Positions 12,894 through 16,949 of a stretch of DNA of 16,949 nucleotides are shown here, in pieces. The notes under the pieces are model-generated. The model saw only the letters and a program-made list of their open reading frames with translations, did not search any database and had not been told where the DNA came from. The first letter of the stretch is position 1. Every line of letters begins with the position of its first letter. This DNA comes from Clostridium_Z sp040797585 (GTDB lineage: Bacteria; Bacillota; Clostridia; Clostridiales; Clostridiaceae), in the NCBI RefSeq assembly GCF_040797585.1, contig NZ_JBFNEO010000039.1, positions 1 to 16,949 on the forward strand. Reading direction: 5' to 3'. The position numbers and the translations under genes are program-made.

Positions 12894-14543
12894 CTACACT
12901 CCTAAAATATCTTGAATATTAGACTTTAATACATCAGCCTTTGGTCCATATATAGCTTGAACTCCCTTATCCTTAACAATAAGTCCTAATGCTCCATTTT
13001 CCTTCCACGTCTTCTCATCTGCAACTAATTCCTTATCTTTTACTGTAACACGAAGTCTAGTCATACAAGCATCTACTTCTACTATATTTTCCTTTTCTCC
13101 AAGTAAAGTTATTATATTTACTGCTAACATATCATTCTTACTATTGCTAGTATCTATTTTCTCTTCTTCAGCGTTTTCTGAGTCAATATAGTTTCCAAGA
13201 CGTCCTGGAGTTGGTATTTTAAATTTCTTTATTAATATATTAAATACTCCATAGTTTAAGAAGAAGAATACTACACATGTTATAACAAAGTTTATAAGAT
13301 CCTTTGTAATACCTGCGTTTACCATCATTGGAGTTCTAGTTAAAAGTTCTATAAATCCAAAAGCATGTACTTTTAAGCTTATTATATCCGCTAGAGCAAA
13401 TGCTACTCCAGTTAATAATGCATAACATACATATAATACTGGGGATATGAACATAAACATAAACTCTATTGGCTCTGTAACCCCTGTTAAGAATACTGCT
13501 AAAGCTGCTGATAAGAATATAGTCTTATACTTAGCCTTTTTATCTGGATCAACATTTTTATACATTGCATATGCTACACCTATTAATGATGCACAAGATG
13601 TAATAACTTGACCCACCTTAAATCTAGCAGGAGTAATAGTTGTTAATAAGTTATTGTATTCTGCCATGTTACCTGAATTCTTTAAGTTAATAAGGTCATT
13701 AATCCAAGCAAGCCATAATGGATCTTGTCCTGCTACCACTGTTCCTGCACTAGAACCTGTTAATATAGTATATACTCCACCAAGTTCTGTATAGTTTATA
13801 GGTACTGTTAACATATGATGTAATCCAAATGGTAATAATAAACGCTCAAGAGATCCAAATATAAATGGTGCAACTACTGGTGCCGTATCCTTAGATGTTG
13901 CTATCCATTGTCCAAAGGAATTTAATACTCCTTGGATAAATGGCCAAATTAAAGATAAAAGTATTGCCATTACAGTAGATCCTAATATAACAACAAAAGG
14001 AACGAAACGTTTTCCGTTAAAGAAAGCTAAAGAGTTTGGTAATTTATTAAAGTTATAATACTTGTTATATAAGTAAGCACCTAAAAATCCTGATATTATT
14101 CCTATGAATACACCCATATTTAATGTTGGTGCTCCAAGTATAGACACAAAGTAATCTTTAACTATAAGTTCTCTTCCAGTAAGTGATGTTACAGTAGCTG
14201 ATGGATCTGTAAGCATAGCTCCATTAACTCCAAATATAGCTCCTGTAATTCTATTAGTTAAAATAAATGCTAGTAGTCCTGCAAAGGCTCCTCCGGCTCT
14301 TTCCTTAGCCCAAGATCCTCCTATTGCTACTGCGAATAATATATGAAGGTTTCCGATAATAGCCCAACCTATATCTTCCATAACTCTTGCTATAGTCTGA
14401 ATTAAAGTAGCATCAAAGGACATTCCTATAAGTTTACCAATAGATATCATAAGTCCTGCAGCTGGCATAACAGCTACTACAACTAATAAGGCTTTACCGA
14501 ACTTTTGCCAAAAATCAAAAGAAAATATCTTATTATTTTTCAT
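12894..14543 (-). CDS. PTS EIICB transporter of the glucose/maltose family, probable maltose
   Basis: Takes up a sugar across the membrane and phosphorylates it. The 549-residue protein has an EIIC domain (about 10-440, about ten TM helices, with the PFGLHHML and GVTEPIEFMFMF motifs) and a C-terminal EIIB domain with phosphorylated C493 in DACMTRLRV. It lacks an EIIA domain, so it needs a Crr-type EIIA-Glc from elsewhere. Start: AGAGGTGAT then ATG 14543. Neighbours are a MapP-like phosphatase 4 bp downstream and an alpha-glucosidase upstream, favouring maltose as substrate; glucose, glucosamine or another alpha-glucoside remain possible. An inverted repeat (14595-14629) precedes it. Confidence 0.9.
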   Translation of the reverse strand: MKNNKIFSFDFWQKFGKALLVVVAVMPAAGLMISIGKLIGMSFDATLIQTIARVMEDIGWAIIGNLHILFAVAIGGSWAKERAGGAFAGLLAFILTNRITGAIFGVNGAMLTDPSATVTSLTGRELIVKDYFVSILGAPTLNMGVFIGIISGFLGAYLYNKYYNFNKLPNSLAFFNGKRFVPFVVILGSTVMAILLSLIWPFIQGVLNSFGQWIATSKDTAPVVAPFIFGSLERLLLPFGLHHMLTVPINYTELGGVYTILTGSSAGTVVAGQDPLWLAWINDLINLKNSGNMAEYNNLLTTITPARFKVGQVITSCASLIGVAYAMYKNVDPDKKAKYKTIFLSAALAVFLTGVTEPIEFMFMFISPVLYVCYALLTGVAFALADIISLKVHAFGFIELLTRTPMMVNAGITKDLINFVITCVVFFFLNYGVFNILIKKFKIPTPGRLGNYIDSENAEEEKIDTSNSKNDMLAVNIITLLGEKENIVEVDACMTRLRVTVKDKELVADEKTWKENGALGLIVKDKGVQAIYGPKADVLKSNIQDILGV

Positions 14544-14594
14544 ATAATCACCTCTATTTTATTTATTAGTTTCTCTTTTTATACTCCTAATTTA

Positions 14595-14629
14595 AGGTAG
14601 AGATATTTCTAATATTAATTTCTCTACCT
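14595..14629. promoter_or_regulatory. Inverted repeat in the PTS leader
   Basis: AGGTAGAGA (14595-14603) and TCTCTACCT (14621-14629), 17 bases apart, about 50 bp before the PTS start codon. It could be an operator or an mRNA hairpin; it has no T-run. Confidence 0.4.
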
Positions 14630-14707
14630 AAAGATTAAGTAGTTTATTCCCATTCTAAAATCTTATATATAATTTCTGTATACTATCTTATATATCTAAA
14701 CTAAATC

Positions 14708-14842
14708 TTATCTGATGGCTAGTAGCTGTAACACCCCCATCCGCGTGTAAGGTGGGGAATAACAGCTACTACGCCCCTAGATTAACTCATCTAACCTTTA
14801 GATGGTTGAAAAAACACCATCTGAAGGAAGATTCGTTCTATA
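14708..14842 (+). repeat. Structured intergenic repeat, copy E, overlapping a coding end
   Basis: Full-length copy, TTATCTGATGGC to GATTCGTTCTATA. Outer stem TAGTAGCTGT / ACAGCTACTA is a perfect 10-bp pair with a third sequence version. Inner loop GCGTGTAA is the subtype shared with copy B. Its last 45 bases, read antisense, are the end of the alpha-glucosidase gene including the stop codon. Confidence 0.9.
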
Positions 14843-16492
14843 AATTCTTGCTTCCCAAGGCCTTAACTTTAATTCTTTTAAATCACCCTGGTCTTCCACT
14901 TTATAGTTTGATAGTAGTAATCCTTCATAATTTAAGTCTAACTCTTCATATGAGTAGTTTGCCTCTTCATTAGTTAGATTACATATTACAATAAACTTTT
15001 CATTATCTAAAGTTCTTGTATATATATAAAGATTTTTATCCTCTTCTAATATTAAGTCATATTTTCCGTATATAAGACCTAAATTATTCTTTTTAATACT
15101 TATCATTTCCTTATAAAAATTAAATATAGATTCCTCATTATTTATTTCATCTTCTACATTTATATCTTTGTAATTAGGGTTAACTTTAATCCAAGGTTCA
15201 CTCTTAGAAAAACCAGCATTTTCTGAGTTATTCCATTGCATTGGTGTACGTGCATTATCCCTTGACACCTTCCATACAATTTCCATAGCTTCTTTTTCTG
15301 AAATACCCTTTTCTCTTTGTTCCTTATATATATTTATACCCTTAACATCATCATAATCTTCTATAGAATTAAACTTAACATTGGTCATTCCTATTTCTTG
15401 ACCTTGATATATAAAGGGGGTTCCCTTTTGCATAAAGTACATAAGTCCTAATGCTTTGGCACTTTCATTTAGGTATTCCTTATCATTTCCTAGAGTTGAT
15501 GTAACCCTTGGAATATCATGATTTTCTATGAATAAAGCATTCCACCCTACCTGGTCTAAGCTATTTTGCCACTTAGTTAGAATCTTTTTAAGTTTTACCA
15601 CATCAAATGTGTTATTTTTCTCATAATCCCAAAGATCTAAATGTTCAAATTGAAACACCATATTAAACTTACCATTTTTTTCTCCAATCCAAAGATCCGC
15701 ATCCTCTGCTTTTACACCATTTGCTTCTCCAACGGTTACAATATCATATTTACTAAAGGTGTTTTCCTTAAGCTCTTCTAGGTGCTTATGGATTCCATTA
15801 ATATTCATATGCTTTTCAAAGGAAGATACATATTTTAAATTTTCAGGATTATCAATATCCTTTAACCCTTCTTCTTTTTTAATATGACTGATAGCATCAA
15901 CTCTAAATCCATCAATACCTTTATCAAGCCACCAGTTAATCATTTCGTATAGTTCTTTTCTAACCTCTGGGTTTTCCCAGTTTAAATCAGGTTGTTTTTC
16001 GGTAAAAAGATGAAGGAAATATTCTTCTGTATTCTCATCATACTTCCAAGCTGAGCCTTTAAATATACTTTCCCAGTTATTAGGCTCCTTATCACCTTTT
16101 CCTTCTCTCCATATATAGTAGTCTCTCTTTGGATTATCCTTTGAAGATTTTGATTCTATAAACCACTGGTGTTCATCACTGGTATGATTTATAACTAAAT
16201 CTATAATAAGCTTCATCCCTCTTTTATGAACCTCTGATAAAAGCTCATCGAAGTCTTCCATAGTTCCAAAATCATCCATTACACTCTTATAATCACTTAT
16301 GTCATAACCATTATCATCATTAGGTGACTTATACATTGGACAAACCCAAATTATATCTATACCTAAGTCTTTTAAATAATCTAATTTTGAAATTATCCCT
16401 TTAATATCGCCTATTCCATCTCCATTTGAATCTTTAAAGCTTCTTGGATATATCTGATAAGCTACTGCTTCCTTCCACCATCTTCTTTCCAT
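14798..16492 (-). CDS. malL: GH13 alpha-glucosidase (maltase type)
   Basis: A 564-residue cytoplasmic (beta/alpha)8 glycosidase of the oligo-1,6-glucosidase/alpha-glucosidase subfamily. Residues seen: AYQIYPRSF and the calcium loop D21-D29; VINHTS at about 100-105; nucleophile D199 in GFRVDAIS; acid/base E256 in VGEANG; and D326 in IENHD. The residue after the nucleophile is Ala200. Bacillus enzymes with Val there prefer alpha-1,6 bonds and those with Ala prefer alpha-1,4, so a maltase is likely (inference). Start: GGAGGAATAGC then ATG 16492. The final 12 residues TNLPSDGVFSTI and the stop come from repeat copy E; family members normally end soon after the EARIYR strand. Upstream lies a good promoter with LacI/CcpA-like sites. 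Confidence 0.93.
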   Translation of the reverse strand: MERRWWKEAVAYQIYPRSFKDSNGDGIGDIKGIISKLDYLKDLGIDIIWVCPMYKSPNDDNGYDISDYKSVMDDFGTMEDFDELLSEVHKRGMKLIIDLVINHTSDEHQWFIESKSSKDNPKRDYYIWREGKGDKEPNNWESIFKGSAWKYDENTEEYFLHLFTEKQPDLNWENPEVRKELYEMINWWLDKGIDGFRVDAISHIKKEEGLKDIDNPENLKYVSSFEKHMNINGIHKHLEELKENTFSKYDIVTVGEANGVKAEDADLWIGEKNGKFNMVFQFEHLDLWDYEKNNTFDVVKLKKILTKWQNSLDQVGWNALFIENHDIPRVTSTLGNDKEYLNESAKALGLMYFMQKGTPFIYQGQEIGMTNVKFNSIEDYDDVKGINIYKEQREKGISEKEAMEIVWKVSRDNARTPMQWNNSENAGFSKSEPWIKVNPNYKDINVEDEINNEESIFNFYKEMISIKKNNLGLIYGKYDLILEEDKNLYIYTRTLDNEKFIVICNLTNEEANYSYEELDLNYEGLLLSNYKVEDQGDLKELKLRPWEARIYRTNLPSDGVFSTI

Positions 16493-16516
16493 ATGCTATT
16501 CCTCCTTAAACCCTGT

Positions 16517-16528
16517 GCAACCGTTTGC
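16517..16528. promoter_or_regulatory. LacI/CcpA-family operator 1
   Basis: GCAACCGTTTGC is a GCAA..CG..TTGC palindrome of the LacI/MalR/CcpA type. It lies 25 bp before the start codon and about 70 bp downstream of the predicted transcript start, where it could act as a roadblock. Confidence 0.6.
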
Positions 16529-16600
16529 CCTAAGTGTAAAAAAATATACCTTTTTTCTTTAGAATCTATATCTAATTATTTTTTTCATTTTTGTAACTTA

Positions 16601-16629
16601 AGTATATCAATGAAAGTAAAAGTTTACAA
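16601..16629 (-). promoter_or_regulatory. Sigma-A promoter of the alpha-glucosidase gene
   Basis: Minus strand: -35 TTGTAA (16629-16624), exact 17-base spacer, -10 TATACT (16606-16601). This predicts a leader of about 100 nt. Confidence 0.6.
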
Positions 16630-16715
16630 CAAGTAAATTTTGCTATATTCTTTAGATTTTAAAAAATTTTTAGAATTTTTCTCATTCTTTCTTTTATTTA
16701 TTAGGTTTTTCTTAT

Positions 16716-16727
16716 GCAAACGCTTGT
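16716..16727. promoter_or_regulatory. LacI/CcpA-family operator 2
   Basis: GCAAACGCTTGT, in the context ATGCAAACGCTTGTCC, matches the left half of a cre box well. It is about 90 bp upstream of the -35 element and 199 bp centre-to-centre from operator 1. It could instead serve a gene beyond the right edge. Confidence 0.5.
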
Positions 16728-16949
16728 CCAAATTTATAAAAAGGAAAAGAAGTTCTCCCTAGCCTTCTATATAATAATTTATCATATTAAAGAAATGATT
16801 TAGAAAAAGCATTTTTTTAACTTCTTAACTATAAGTGAAAAACTTATAGCTCTCCTTAAACTATCATAATAATAATTAAATTTTAAAATATACTATCTAA
16901 ATCTTAAACATGCTAGTTTTAACTTCTTTACCCTTTAAAAGACTCTCTC

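Larger units (their letters stand above)
16493..16949. other. Upstream region of the alpha-glucosidase gene
   Basis: 457 bp to the window edge without a gene. It contains two operator-like palindromes (16517-16528, 16716-16727), a promoter (16601-16629) and an 8-bp hairpin (16829-16836 with 16842-16849). Beyond about 16740 I see nothing else. Confidence 0.6.

Noticed and set aside
1..14842. CRISPR array made of the five similar repeats
   Set aside because: Copies are about 135 bp, far apart, in both orientations and lack regular spacers; no cas genes are present.
14752..14973. Plus-strand open frame of 73 codons
   Set aside because: It lies inside repeat copy E and antisense to the alpha-glucosidase end, with no ribosome site; a shadow.

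Overview
The window is very AT-rich DNA with strong AGGAGG-type ribosome sites, short intergenic hairpin terminators and Firmicute gene families. It looks like chromosome from a Clostridium sensu stricto species; a C. perfringens-like genome is a guess from gene style and base composition, not a proven assignment. Sixteen of the seventeen protein genes are on the minus strand. There is no rRNA, tRNA, CRISPR array or transposase gene.

Layout, left to right. 1-2384: a cation diffusion facilitator, a divergent DUF2383 ferritin-like gene with a Fur-like box in the shared upstream region, and a GntR-RCK_C regulator of the BusR (c-di-AMP-binding) architecture. 2590-7655: a membrane-lipid flavoured group, namely a CDP-alcohol phosphatidyltransferase, two VTT/TVP38 proteins flanking a two-cluster Fe-S CCG-domain protein, and a patatin phospholipase. 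7763-9039: a NodB-type deacetylase and a GNAT acetyltransferase. 9404-11461: pirin, an FMN-dependent azoreductase and a MarR regulator, with three copies of one operator palindrome. 12098-16492: a maltose block made of a PTS EIICB transporter, a MapP-like maltose-6'-phosphate phosphatase translationally linked to it, and a GH13 alpha-glucosidase whose active-site Ala200 points to alpha-1,4 specificity. Together these would import maltose as maltose-6'-P, remove the phosphate and hydrolyse maltose to glucose.

The most unusual content is not protein-coding. Five copies of a non-coding repeat of about 135 bp lie at 1-103 (minus, cut by the window edge), 6600-6674 (truncated), 11591-11724, 11830-11964 and 14708-14842. 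Each has an outer stem, an inner hairpin and a 3' half with further hairpins. The outer stem changes between copies by compensating substitutions, so the fold is under selection. One copy overlaps the alpha-glucosidase gene and encodes its last 12 residues and stop codon in antisense. The nature of the element (mobile ssDNA hairpin element, or a structured RNA family) cannot be decided here.

Other regulatory structure: a perfect 14-bp stem that captures the patatin start codon with its Shine-Dalgarno sequence in the loop; a MarR gene that appears leaderless, with its operator filling the promoter spacer; a folded leader of about 120 nt before the Fe-S gene; and a pair of LacI/CcpA-like operators centred 199 bp apart around the alpha-glucosidase promoter.
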